From FEN-1219 sp963713355 (GTDB lineage: Bacteria > Pseudomonadota > Gammaproteobacteria > Steroidobacterales > Rariloculaceae), in contig CAVQLK010000002.1 of assembly GCA_963713355.1 (NCBI GenBank), forward strand, positions 1-64,000: 64,000 bases of DNA. The letters run 5' to 3'. Position 1 is the stretch's first letter, and each line of letters opens with the position of its first letter. Position numbers and translations under genes: made by a program. This document shows positions 10,166 to 17,891 of the stretch, one piece after another. The notes beneath the pieces were generated by a model. It did not search any database, was not told where the DNA came from, and worked only from the letters and a program-made list of their open reading frames with translations.

Positions 10166-11590
10166 ATGCATAAGGGCCTTCGAAAAGCCGCCATTTTCGC
10201 GGCGGCAACTGTCGTGACAGGCGTCGCGGCTGGCCAGCAGATCGCCGCTACCGGCTTCAAGAGCGTCGGCCGAGCCTGGCCGCTCGCCGCGGACCTGCGC
10301 GAATACGAAGTCACGGGCCCTGCGATCCCCATCACGTTCGCGAACGGCGCCGTCTCGCGCGGCTCCTGGGACGACTTCATCGGCTCCGCGCACCACGGCG
10401 CGACACCTAAAGGCGTCGAGCCCCTGCCCGTGGACATGTTCACCTCGAAGGATTTCTACAAAGACCGCGAGCTCTGGACGGACCCGCGCTATTTCCGCTG
10501 CAACAGCCCGGCCGGCATCGAGGAGCAATGGGGCGCGAACACCACGGCCACGATCGGCGACAACGGGCCGACGTCCGCGGCCTGGGGTCATTGCGATCGA
10601 GACTATCCGCGCGAAGGCATCGTGAGCCCGTATCCGTTCAAGACGGCGCAGGAGCACTACGAGGCGTTGCTTGCCGAAACGACGCAGCGCGGCGGCGCAA
10701 ACCAGAAGCCGACGGCTGAGCAGCTCGAGGAGTGGACGGGCCGCTACCTTCATCCCGGCAACACGACCGAGAGCCAAGCGGACTGGACGGGCCGCGACAA
10801 AGGCACCAATCCGCAATCGTACTGGTACCGTGCGCGCAACAACCAGATGACGACGTTCCTGTCGTTGCTGACGCCCGAGTATCAGACGCGCATGGTCCAG
10901 GAGGCCTATCACGCCGGCAACACGAACGCGCCGCAGTGGCCTTCGCAGTACTGCTGGCCCGAGGGCTTCATGCGCCGCTGGCACGAGTTCGCGACCTGGG
11001 AATGGCACGTCATCGCGACGCCGTCCGTGACGCAGATCGTCACGGGTGTCGCCCGCAACTTCATCACGACGGTGCACGTCGGCCGCGAGTTCAGGCTCGA
11101 CGGCTCGGCGCCGCGTTTGGGCGCCGACGTTCCGCGCTGGTACGGCGAGACGATCGGCTTCTGGGACGGCGACACGCTGATTACCTGGACGTCGAACATA
11201 CAGGGTTGGAAGGTGCACGCCTCGTTCGAGCACTCGAACAAGATGCAGACGATCGAGGTGTATACACCGAACCGCGACGCGTCCGGCAAGTTCCTCGGGT
11301 TCAATCACGAAGCGATCTTGTACGACCCCGAGGCGCTCGTGGAGCCCGTCCGAATCGTCCGCAATCACGTCAAGGCGAGCGGTTTCGAGGAAGGCGACCC
11401 GTACGTCTTCATCGATTGCGTCCAGACGATCTTCCCCGTGGAGGGCCGTTCGACGCCGGTTTCCCCGGGAACCATCATCGAATACGAGGTTCCCGATATG
11501 TACGGCCGCCCATGGGCCCATTATTGGGAGAAGTATTTCGAGCAGGGGATGGAGAAGCCCGAGGGCGAGGATATCTTCAGCTTCGATTAA
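10166..11590 (+). CDS. Exported protein of unknown function, family A (copy 1 of 3)
   Basis: A 474-aa protein with a clear signal peptide (MHKGLRKAAIFAAATVVTGV, cleavage near AAGQ), so periplasmic or secreted. I do not recognise the family. Two more copies lie at 39571-40986 and 41023-42415. The three share DPRYFRCN, SPY.FKTAQEH.EAL, a QYCWPEGFMRRW-type block, VPRWYGETIGFW, LITWTSN, NHE.I.YD and D.YGRPW. Three invariant cysteines (in FRCN, FCWPEG/YCWPEG and CVQTI) and many aromatics suggest a compact extracytoplasmic fold. The start is preceded by GGGGAA. The following four genes run the same way with gaps of 15-82 nt, suggesting an operon. No catalytic signature is obvious, so enzyme or binding protein are both possible. 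Confidence 0.75.
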   Translation: MHKGLRKAAIFAAATVVTGVAAGQQIAATGFKSVGRAWPLAADLREYEVTGPAIPITFANGAVSRGSWDDFIGSAHHGATPKGVEPLPVDMFTSKDFYKDRELWTDPRYFRCNSPAGIEEQWGANTTATIGDNGPTSAAWGHCDRDYPREGIVSPYPFKTAQEHYEALLAETTQRGGANQKPTAEQLEEWTGRYLHPGNTTESQADWTGRDKGTNPQSYWYRARNNQMTTFLSLLTPEYQTRMVQEAYHAGNTNAPQWPSQYCWPEGFMRRWHEFATWEWHVIATPSVTQIVTGVARNFITTVHVGREFRLDGSAPRLGADVPRWYGETIGFWDGDTLITWTSNIQGWKVHASFEHSNKMQTIEVYTPNRDASGKFLGFNHEAILYDPEALVEPVRIVRNHVKASGFEEGDPYVFIDCVQTIFPVEGRSTPVSPGTIIEYEVPDMYGRPWAHYWEKYFEQGMEKPEGEDIFSFD

Positions 11591-11641
11591 GCTATTCCGG
11601 TATAGAGTTCAGGCCATTAGAGACAGAGGAGTCTCGCGATT

Positions 11642-12178
11642 ATGGACATCAAGCGCACAGCCGGCGGCCTCGTTGCCGCCACTCTCACGGCCGCCGCGGT
11701 CGTTGCCGTGCCCGTGTATGCGCACCACTCGTTTTCGATCTTCGATGCGAGCCAGACGAAGACCTTCACGGGCGTCGTCACGCGCGTGAACCCGGATGCG
11801 AACCACCTGCAGATCTTCTTCGCGGTCATGAACGAGGAGCGCAAGAACGTCGAGCGTGATGCGAAGGGCGAGCCGATCGTGTGGGCCGTCGAGATGGCGG
11901 GCTCCGCCGCCTCGGCGCAACAGGGCATCTCCGTCAGCGAATTTCCCGCCGGCACCGTCTTCACCGTGTCGCTGCACCCGCTGCGCAGCGGTGACCCGGC
12001 CGGCGCTCGCGAGGGCGCCTTGTACAAGTGCCCCGAGAAACCTGCGGCGGCCGGCGGGCGCAAACAGTTTCAGCCGCCTCCGGCCGGCAAGCACTGCGAC
12101 TCCGTCGAAGGCCACATTCAGATCGGCGGCGACGACGGTATTCCGCGTAACGCCGACGGCACTCCGCGCCGCAACTAA
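11642..12178 (+). CDS. Exported AHHSF-motif protein (DUF6152-like)
   Basis: A 178-aa protein with a signal peptide ending near VYA; the mature part begins HHSFSIFDASQTKTFTGVV. This HHSF start and the following beta-rich segment with a DANH motif are typical of small periplasmic proteins that I recall being grouped as DUF6152, of unknown role. The C-terminal third (GGRKQFQPPPAGKHCDSV) is rich in Gly, Pro and basic residues. A strong ribosome-binding site (AGAGGAG) precedes the ATG at 11642. It lies 51 nt after the family A protein and 14 nt before the membrane protein gene at 12193, so the three are probably made together at the envelope. Family name is from memory; domain search would settle it. 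Confidence 0.7.
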   Translation: MDIKRTAGGLVAATLTAAAVVAVPVYAHHSFSIFDASQTKTFTGVVTRVNPDANHLQIFFAVMNEERKNVERDAKGEPIVWAVEMAGSAASAQQGISVSEFPAGTVFTVSLHPLRSGDPAGAREGALYKCPEKPAAAGGRKQFQPPPAGKHCDSVEGHIQIGGDDGIPRNADGTPRRN

Positions 12179-12192
12179 GCAGAGCACTCCAG

Positions 12193-12699
12193 GTGTTCGA
12201 GTTCGCGGAGTGGTTGGGGTCCACTCCACTGAGCGTCGCGATTCAGTCGCGGCTGTGGCTCACGCCGCTGCTGCAGACGATCCACATCACGATGATCGGC
12301 ATCGTGTTCGTCTCGATGCTGAACGTGGCGCTGCGCGTGCTCGGGAAGATCCGCGCCGACCAGCCGCTCGCGGAGGTCTGGCACCGGTTCGCGCCCTGGT
12401 TCTGGTGCGCGCTCGGCGTCATGGCCGGCACGGGGCTCGTGCTCGCGATCGGCGAGCCCGTGCGCCAAGCCACGGCGCTATCGTTCTGGCTCAAGATGTC
12501 GCTGCTCGCGATCGGCATCGCGAGCGCGCTGTACTTCGGCCGGACGGTTGCCGCGAGTGCTGCCGCCGTCGATCCGGTTCCGTCGAGCGGCGCGCGCTTC
12601 GTCGCCGTCGCGACGATCGCGCTGTGGGTCGCGATCGTGTTCTTGGGACGGTTTATCGCCTACGACGTCGAGATCTGGGAATCATGGCACCTCGCCTGA
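12193..12699 (+). CDS. Four-helix inner-membrane protein (DUF6644-like), copy 1
   Basis: A 168-aa protein with four predicted membrane helices (about residues 25-48, 72-92, 101-119 and 138-160) and little else. It starts with GTG at 12193, 14 nt after the preceding stop. It resembles the next gene: both have a helix beginning FWLKM and end with a GR(F/W)I motif after the last helix. I recall such proteins as DUF6644, function unknown. Conserved histidines in the first helix (TIHITM here, ALHVIS in the next gene) and Trp-rich helices could bind haem or a quinone, but that is speculation. The context is the exported cassette at 10.2-13.9 kb. Confidence 0.65.
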   Translation: MFEFAEWLGSTPLSVAIQSRLWLTPLLQTIHITMIGIVFVSMLNVALRVLGKIRADQPLAEVWHRFAPWFWCALGVMAGTGLVLAIGEPVRQATALSFWLKMSLLAIGIASALYFGRTVAASAAAVDPVPSSGARFVAVATIALWVAIVFLGRFIAYDVEIWESWHLA

Positions 12700-12726
12700 G
12701 CCCGCGCTGCTGAGCGGAAAACCAAC

Positions 12727-13263
12727 GTGGATCTGACCCCCATCGTCGAGGCCGCCCAGAACTCCGCGCTCAGCGAATGGATGCGGACGTCGCTGAAGGC
12801 CGTGGCGATCATCAATGCGCTGCACGTGATCTCGATCGTGACCGTCTTCGGCACTATCTTCCTCGTCGACCTGCGCTTGCTTGGGATACCGAACGTCAAG
12901 CGCTCGTTCGTGCGCATGCACGACGAGCTGCTGCGCTGGACGTGGGGCGCGTTCGGAATCGCGGCCGTCAGCGGCGTGCTGCTCTTCATGGTCAACGCCG
13001 TTACCTACCACCGCAACACGGCGTTCTGGCTCAAGATGGCCACGATCGTCATCGCCGGCATCAACATGCTCGTGTTCGAGCTCGTGACGGCGAAGTCAGC
13101 GGCGAGCTGGGACAAGGGCGTCACGCCGCCGGGGGCGGCGCGCCTGGCCGGGGTGTTATCTATCGTATTGTGGGTCGCCGTGATCGTTTTTGGCCGTTGG
13201 ATCGGCTTCACGAAGGGCTACGATTTCACGATTCCCGACGACGTGCAGTTCGATTTCGAATAG
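12727..13263 (+). CDS. Four-helix inner-membrane protein (DUF6644-like), copy 2
   Basis: A 178-aa paralogue of the preceding protein, starting with GTG at 12727 after a GCGGAAAA purine stretch. Four helices are visible (about residues 30-54, 74-96, 103-122 and 141-160). A histidine sits in the first helix (INALHVISIV), at the same place as in copy 1. The pair could form a heterodimer in the membrane. Nothing identifies a substrate. It is the fourth gene of the co-directional cassette that starts at 10166 and is followed after 82 nt by the SnoaL-like gene. Confidence 0.65.
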   Translation: MDLTPIVEAAQNSALSEWMRTSLKAVAIINALHVISIVTVFGTIFLVDLRLLGIPNVKRSFVRMHDELLRWTWGAFGIAAVSGVLLFMVNAVTYHRNTAFWLKMATIVIAGINMLVFELVTAKSAASWDKGVTPPGAARLAGVLSIVLWVAVIVFGRWIGFTKGYDFTIPDDVQFDFE

Positions 13264-13345
13264 GTGCCCCGACGCGCGATTGTTGACTCGCAAGTCAGCA
13301 AACGCCGATCATTCCTCCCACGAACAACTATTGCGGGTTCCTCCC

Positions 13346-13909
13346 ATGAGAATCACAACGAGTTTGGTTGGCTTGGCGGTATTCGGCTCGGCGTTGGTGG
13401 CGGGCTCAGCTGCGGCGCAGCAGGCGGCCGAGGTTCCCCAGAGCGCGCCCGTCGTCGGTGTCGCGAACCCCGAGTCGCTGTTCAGCGATACGGACCCGGT
13501 GCTGCATCGCAACAAGCAGACGACGTTGCGCATCATGCGCGAGCTGCTGCAGTGCGGCCAATGGGATCGCTCTGGTGAGTGGCTCACCGACCGCTACATT
13601 CAGCACAACCCGAACGCAAACTCGGGCCGCGAAGGCGTAGTGTTTTTCTTCACGCAAGTGATGAAGCAGCCGCGCATCGCGCAGTGCGATCGGTTGACGA
13701 CGGAAATCGTCGCCGTGACCGCCGAGGACGACCTCGTCACCGTGATCTGGCCGCGCAACTACGCGGACCCGCGCCGTTCCGGCCAGTGCTATTCGACGAC
13801 GTGGTTCGACACCTGGCGCTTCGTCGACGGTAAAGCCGACGAGCACTGGGACCCGGCGACCGTGGCTCCGCCGCCCTCGCCGACGCCGTGCCCGACCGCC
13901 CCTCGCTGA
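13346..13909 (+). CDS. Exported SnoaL/NTF2-like protein
   Basis: A 187-aa protein. The ATG at 13346 gives a clean signal peptide (MRITTSLVGLAVFGSALVAG, cleavage near AAAQ); the frame is open further upstream but without protein-like character. The mature part contains a SnoaL-like alpha+beta barrel pattern (NKQTTLRIMRELLQCGQWD, then YIQHNPNANSGREG), as in predicted SnoaL-like aldol-condensation or hydrolase proteins, with the family's typical D/H pocket residues. Such proteins are usually cytosolic, so the signal peptide is notable and matches the envelope theme of the operon. The C-terminus is a Pro-rich tail. Exact reaction unknown. Confidence 0.7.
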   Translation: MRITTSLVGLAVFGSALVAGSAAAQQAAEVPQSAPVVGVANPESLFSDTDPVLHRNKQTTLRIMRELLQCGQWDRSGEWLTDRYIQHNPNANSGREGVVFFFTQVMKQPRIAQCDRLTTEIVAVTAEDDLVTVIWPRNYADPRRSGQCYSTTWFDTWRFVDGKADEHWDPATVAPPPSPTPCPTAPR

Positions 13910-13927
13910 TCCGTTTCGCTTAGCCCT

Positions 13928-13957
13928 TGCCGGGCCGCTGTGCTCAGCGGCCCGGCA
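13928..13957 (+). terminator. Strong hairpin after the exported-protein cassette
   Basis: A perfect 13-bp inverted repeat (TGCCGGGCCGCTG at 13928-13940 pairing with 13945-13957) closes on a 4-nt TGCT loop, 18 nt after the stop of the SnoaL-like gene. There is no T-run after it, so it is either a Rho-independent-like terminator of the high-GC type or an mRNA-stabilising 3' hairpin. The 260 nt that follow up to 14219 contain no convincing gene. Confidence 0.65.
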
Positions 13958-14068
13958 GTGCCTGCGCCCTGATCTTCATCTTCGCCGCTTTGCGGGACAG
14001 CGTGCGTGCGCACCCCTTGGTGCGGCGGCGCGCCGACGTTTTCGGATCTTGGGCTCGAAGCGCAGCGC

Positions 14069-14206
14069 ATGCCCGATACCGAATGGCTGTTCACGCTACT
14101 GAACGGGCTCCAGCCTGCCGCGATGCGCAGCACGGAGCACGTGCTGCGCGTGATCAGGTTGCATCTCGAGCGCTACGCCAGGCAGGGCCGCGGCGCACGG
14201 CGATAG
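14069..14206 (+). CDS. Possible 45-aa small protein
   Basis: A short frame encoding MPDTEWLFTLLNGLQPAAM and an Arg-rich amphipathic C-terminus (HVLRVIRLHLERYARQ). Its composition looks helical and protein-like, but the ribosome-binding site is weak and I know no family. It lies in the gap between the hairpin at 13928 and the oppositely oriented membrane protein gene. It could equally be chance in GC-rich DNA. Confidence 0.22.
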   Translation: MPDTEWLFTLLNGLQPAAMRSTEHVLRVIRLHLERYARQGRGARR

Positions 14207-14219
14207 AGCGCGCGGCGCG

Positions 14220-14561
14220 TCAGCGCGGCAGCGGCTCGCCGTTGAGCAGCGCGATCAGCCCGCGCACGTGGCGGTAGATGTACCAGAGCCACGCGAGCAA
14301 CAAGATAACGAAACCAACCCCGATCACGAGCGTCACGAAGCCGACCACGCACCAGAGGATCGCCCACCAGAACGAGCGGATCATCCAGCTGTGGTGGTTA
14401 TCGAAGAGCTCGTCGTAATCGTTGCGCTTCACGTAGTTGATGATCAACCCGACGATGCTCGGGATCGCCGCGATGGCGCCGAAGAGGTGCAGCGCGTAGG
14501 CGACGAGCGCCAGCGTGCGGTCGCTTTCGACGCTCGATCGTTCGATGCTCATGGAATTCAT
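14220..14561 (-). CDS. Small DUF4870-like membrane protein
   Basis: A 113-aa protein with three helices (about residues 23-45, 62-80 and 82-98), an N-terminal hydrophilic stub and the spaced pattern YALHLFGAIAAIPSIVGLI ... NYVKRND seen in DUF4870-type proteins. The segment FDNHHSWMIRSFWWAI between helices 1 and 2 is also typical. Function unknown; relatives are small inner-membrane proteins often linked to Tic20-like or YtxH-like annotations. Two ATGs three codons apart (14561 and 14552) are both possible; GGGAGGG lies just upstream. It stands alone between opposite-strand genes. Confidence 0.65.
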   Translation of the reverse strand: MNSMSIERSSVESDRTLALVAYALHLFGAIAAIPSIVGLIINYVKRNDYDELFDNHHSWMIRSFWWAILWCVVGFVTLVIGVGFVILLLAWLWYIYRHVRGLIALLNGEPLPR

Positions 14562-14806
14562 ATCCCTCCCCGTAGTCCCGTAAGCGTCCCGGCAATGCAG
14601 CTAGCGTGCCAGCGCGAAAAAGCGCCGATAATGGCGCAGACGTTGGCTTCGCGGCCGACTCACGTCCGCGCGTCATTGCGGCGTCGCGTCAAGCGATGGC
14701 GCAGGTCGATAATTCTTGGCGAAAAAACCAATCCCGGAACCTTGCCACGCGCGGCCGCCGGCTCTTACGCTCACCGGGAAACCAACCAATGGGGAGCGAG
14801 ACGACG

Positions 14807-15736
14807 ATGCGGACGATTACGAGACGGAAAGCGCTGGAAGCCGGCGCGGTATTGGGGACTGTCGCCACGTTCGGCGCCGGAAGCGCCGCGGCGCAATCAG
14901 GGCCACTGATCCAGAAGCGCATCCCGAAGTCCGGCGAGATGCTTCCGCCGATCGGCATCGGCACGAACCGCTACGGTGTCGGCACGAGCGAGGAGGAGCG
15001 CGCGCCGCTGCGCGACACGATGGCGCGCTTCGTCGAGCTCGGCGGCAAGGTCATGGACACTGCGATGGTCTACGGCACTTCCGAGCAAGTCATCGGCGAG
15101 CTCGCGCAAGGGCTCAACATTCGCGACCGGCTGTTCTACTCGACGAAGACGGACATCCGTGGTCAGCTGCGCGGCGAAGCGGCCTTGCAGCAAGCATTGA
15201 CGCGCATGCAGACGGACATGATCGACGCGATGCTCGTCCACAACATCGTCGCCGCGGATACGGAGCTGCCGATCATGCGCGAGTGGCAGCAGCAGGGGAA
15301 ATTCCGCTACATCGGCGCCTCGATCTCGACGCCCAATCAGTTCGAGCAGATGGAGCAGTTCATGCGGAACAACGACGTCGAGATCGTGCAGTTCAACTAC
15401 GGGCTTGGCGATCGGCTCGCGGCGGAGCGCCTTCTGCCGACGGCTGCGGACCGCGGCATCGCGGTCATGATCAACGTCCCGTTCGGCGGCGGCCGTAACT
15501 CCGTCTTCGACGTCGTCGAGGGCAAAGAGCTGCCGGATTTCGCCGCGGAGTTCGACGCCACGACGTGGGGCCAGTTCTTCCTCAAGTACATCGTTTCGCA
15601 CCCGGCCGTGACGGTCGCGATCCCGGGCACGCGCCAGGTTGCCCACGTCAACGACAACTTCGGCGCGGCATTCGGCCGCTTGCCCGACGCGGCACTGCGG
15701 CGCCGGCAAGAGGAGTTCTTCGACTCGATCTCCTGA
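14807..15736 (+). CDS. Tat-exported aldo/keto reductase
   Basis: A 309-aa protein of the aldo/keto reductase TIM-barrel superfamily. The N-terminus MRTITRRKALEAGAVLGTVA is a twin-arginine signal followed by an Ala-rich segment ending AAAQ, so export by Tat with cofactor already bound is likely. The catalytic tetrad of the superfamily is present: Asp84 and Tyr89 (VMDTAMVYG), Lys114 (YSTKTD) and His145 (MLVHNI). The IPGTRQVAHVNDNF segment near the C-terminus is the usual NADP-binding loop. I chose ATG 14807; an in-frame ATG at 14789 would add six residues. Substrate unknown. Compare the degenerate homologue at 27250-28197. Confidence 0.85.
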   Translation: MRTITRRKALEAGAVLGTVATFGAGSAAAQSGPLIQKRIPKSGEMLPPIGIGTNRYGVGTSEEERAPLRDTMARFVELGGKVMDTAMVYGTSEQVIGELAQGLNIRDRLFYSTKTDIRGQLRGEAALQQALTRMQTDMIDAMLVHNIVAADTELPIMREWQQQGKFRYIGASISTPNQFEQMEQFMRNNDVEIVQFNYGLGDRLAAERLLPTAADRGIAVMINVPFGGGRNSVFDVVEGKELPDFAAEFDATTWGQFFLKYIVSHPAVTVAIPGTRQVAHVNDNFGAAFGRLPDAALRRRQEEFFDSIS

Positions 15737-15749
15737 TGGCTCTTCGTCC

Positions 15750-17726
15750 TCAGTTTCGCGGCAGGGCGAATACGATGTACGCGCGTTCGAGCGGCGGCGC
15801 GGCAGGCGCCGGCTCGAGCAGCGGCGCGAACAAACCGGCGCCGGCCGCGACGGGCACGGCGAGGTACTGGCGCCCGCCCTGCTCGTAGGTCGCCGGAATG
15901 CCTTCGGAGCCGCCGGGCAGCGTGTACGACCAGAGCACGTCGCCACTGTCGCGGTCATACGCGCGCAGCTGGCGATCCTGCGCCGTGGCCGCGAACACGA
16001 GCCCGCCGGCCGTCACGAGCGGTGCGCCGCGCGGGAAGTGCGCGCCCACGTCGGTGCCGATCCCGAGCACGCCGCCGTGCGGCTTTCGCCATTTGATCTC
16101 GCCCGTGTTCAAGTCGTAGGCCGTGATCTCGGACCACGGCGGGCCCATCGCGCCCATGCCGTTCGACGGGCTGCGCAAGAAGTCGTACGGCACTGAGTAA
16201 CGGACGGGCCCCTTCGCGGCGGCCGCCTTTGCGGCCGCCAGCGCCGCCGCGGCTTGCTCCGGCGTCACGACGGGACCGTTGACGGTGCGTGCCGAGGGCT
16301 CCTCGGTCGTCGGCCCCTCGACGCGCAGCATGACGGGCAGGTTCTTCGAGACGATGTAGAGCTCGCCGTTGACGGGATCGACCGCGGCGCCGCCCCAGTT
16401 CGCGCCGCCGTTATGGCCCGGCACTCCAAAGGAACCCTGGAAGCTCGGCGGCGTGAACAAGCCTTCGTTGCGGCCGTAGCGCAGCTTTTGCCGCAGAACC
16501 TCCTTCTCGGCGTCCGGCAAATACGGGTTGATATCGGCTTCCGAGAACGTCTGGCGCGCGAACGGCGCCGGCTTCGTCGGGAATGGCTGCGTCGGCGACG
16601 TGTGCTCGCCCGGCACGTCGGACTGCGGCACGCGGCGCTCCTCGATCGGCCAGACGGGCTCACCGCTCTTGCGGTCGAACACGAACAGGAAGCCGTGCTT
16701 CGTCGCTTGCGCGACGACGTCGCGCGTGCGGCGGCCGTCTCGAATCGTCAGCAGCTTCGGCGCCTGCGGCAGGTCGTAGTCCCACAGGTCGTGATGCACG
16801 AGCTGCTGATGCCAGAGCCGGCGGCCGTTGCGCGCGTCGATGGCGACGAGCGAGTTGGCGTAGAGGTTGTTGCCCCCGCGATTGCCGCCGAAGAAGTCGT
16901 AGCGCGCCGTGCCGAACGGCACGAACACGATGTTGTTCTCCTCGTCGGCGGTCATTTCGCTCCAGTTGTGCACGCCGCCTGCAGTGGGTTGGGCGCCCTT
17001 CGGCCAGGTGTCGTAACCGAACTCGCCCTCGTGCGGGATGCTGTGGAAGACCCACGCGAGCTTGCCCGTCACGACGTCGTAGGCTTGCACGTCGCCGGGC
17101 GTAGACGCGTAGCCGGCGCCCTGCGCCGGCAGCGATACGACCATAAGATTGCCGATGACGCGGCCGGGATTGCTCGTGTGCAGCGGACGCACGTTCGTGA
17201 TGTCCCAGCCGTCTGCCGCGAGGCCGTCGCGCAGATCGACGCGGCCGTCCTTGCCGAAGCTCGTGATGACGTTGCCCGTGCGCGCGTCGATCGCCGTCAG
17301 CATTCCGGCGTTCAAGTAGAGCAGCCGGCGATCGTTGCCATCCGCGCTCTGCCAATAGTTGATGCCGCGCGCCGTGACGGGTCCCTCGTGCGGGCGGGCC
17401 CAAAGCTCGCGGCCCGTGGCCGCGTCGAGCGCGACGATGTCGTTGTCGCGCGCGAGCACGTACATGACGCCGTCGACGACGACGGGATTGAAGACGAAGC
17501 TGCGCTCGCCGACGGGGAAGCTCCAGGCGACTTCGAGCTGCGCGACGTTCGACTTGTCGATCTGGTCGAGAGCGGAGTACTGCGAGGAGTGGCCGCCGCC
17601 GCCGTAGGTGCGCCACGTCGTGTAAGGCTCCTGGGACCAGGCGACTCCGGCGATCGCCGCGGAAAAACCGATGAAGACCCAACGAATCGATCGCGCGCCC
17701 GCGCGCTCACCGGCATGTAGGCTCAT
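15750..17726 (-). CDS. Exported PQQ-dependent dehydrogenase (quinoprotein glucose/alcohol dehydrogenase type)
   Basis: A 658-aa periplasmic quinoprotein with an N-terminal signal/anchor (about residues 15-31) and an eight-bladed propeller built from repeated tryptophan-docking motifs (GRELWARP, GKLAWVFHS, GRRLWHQQ, GEIKWRKPHGG, GDVLWSYTL). It is closest to membrane glucose dehydrogenase-like and other PQQ dehydrogenases that pass electrons to ubiquinone; the HHDLWDYDLP segment is a hallmark of that group. An Ala/Lys-rich insert (TPEQAAAALAAAKAAAAKG, about residues 505-523) is unusual. AGGGGGAT precedes the ATG at 17726. No PQQ biosynthesis genes are in the window. Substrate could be a sugar, polyol or alcohol. 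Confidence 0.88.
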   Translation of the reverse strand: MSLHAGERAGARSIRWVFIGFSAAIAGVAWSQEPYTTWRTYGGGGHSSQYSALDQIDKSNVAQLEVAWSFPVGERSFVFNPVVVDGVMYVLARDNDIVALDAATGRELWARPHEGPVTARGINYWQSADGNDRRLLYLNAGMLTAIDARTGNVITSFGKDGRVDLRDGLAADGWDITNVRPLHTSNPGRVIGNLMVVSLPAQGAGYASTPGDVQAYDVVTGKLAWVFHSIPHEGEFGYDTWPKGAQPTAGGVHNWSEMTADEENNIVFVPFGTARYDFFGGNRGGNNLYANSLVAIDARNGRRLWHQQLVHHDLWDYDLPQAPKLLTIRDGRRTRDVVAQATKHGFLFVFDRKSGEPVWPIEERRVPQSDVPGEHTSPTQPFPTKPAPFARQTFSEADINPYLPDAEKEVLRQKLRYGRNEGLFTPPSFQGSFGVPGHNGGANWGGAAVDPVNGELYIVSKNLPVMLRVEGPTTEEPSARTVNGPVVTPEQAAAALAAAKAAAAKGPVRYSVPYDFLRSPSNGMGAMGPPWSEITAYDLNTGEIKWRKPHGGVLGIGTDVGAHFPRGAPLVTAGGLVFAATAQDRQLRAYDRDSGDVLWSYTLPGGSEGIPATYEQGGRQYLAVPVAAGAGLFAPLLEPAPAAPPLERAYIVFALPRN

Positions 17727-17891
17727 GGCAGATCCCCCTGATCGTTGATCGAAGTCTACCCGTGTTTCGGCAGCAACGGCGGACCGTCCCTAAGTCCGCC
17801 CGATGTGTAAAGTAGTTGACAGACCACCGCGACGTTTTGCGCTATAACGCCGTTGCACCGACAACAACTACATCGCGCCGAGGTGCTCTTC

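Noticed and set aside
10166..11590. Assigning the family A protein to a named enzyme such as a DUF1329 or amidase protein
   Set aside because: No catalytic signature could be matched; calling a function would be a guess.
16254..17720. Plus-strand open frame (488 codons) opposite the PQQ dehydrogenase
   Set aside because: Composition is Arg/Ala/Val-rich and repeats no known pattern; the opposite strand encodes an intact quinoprotein.
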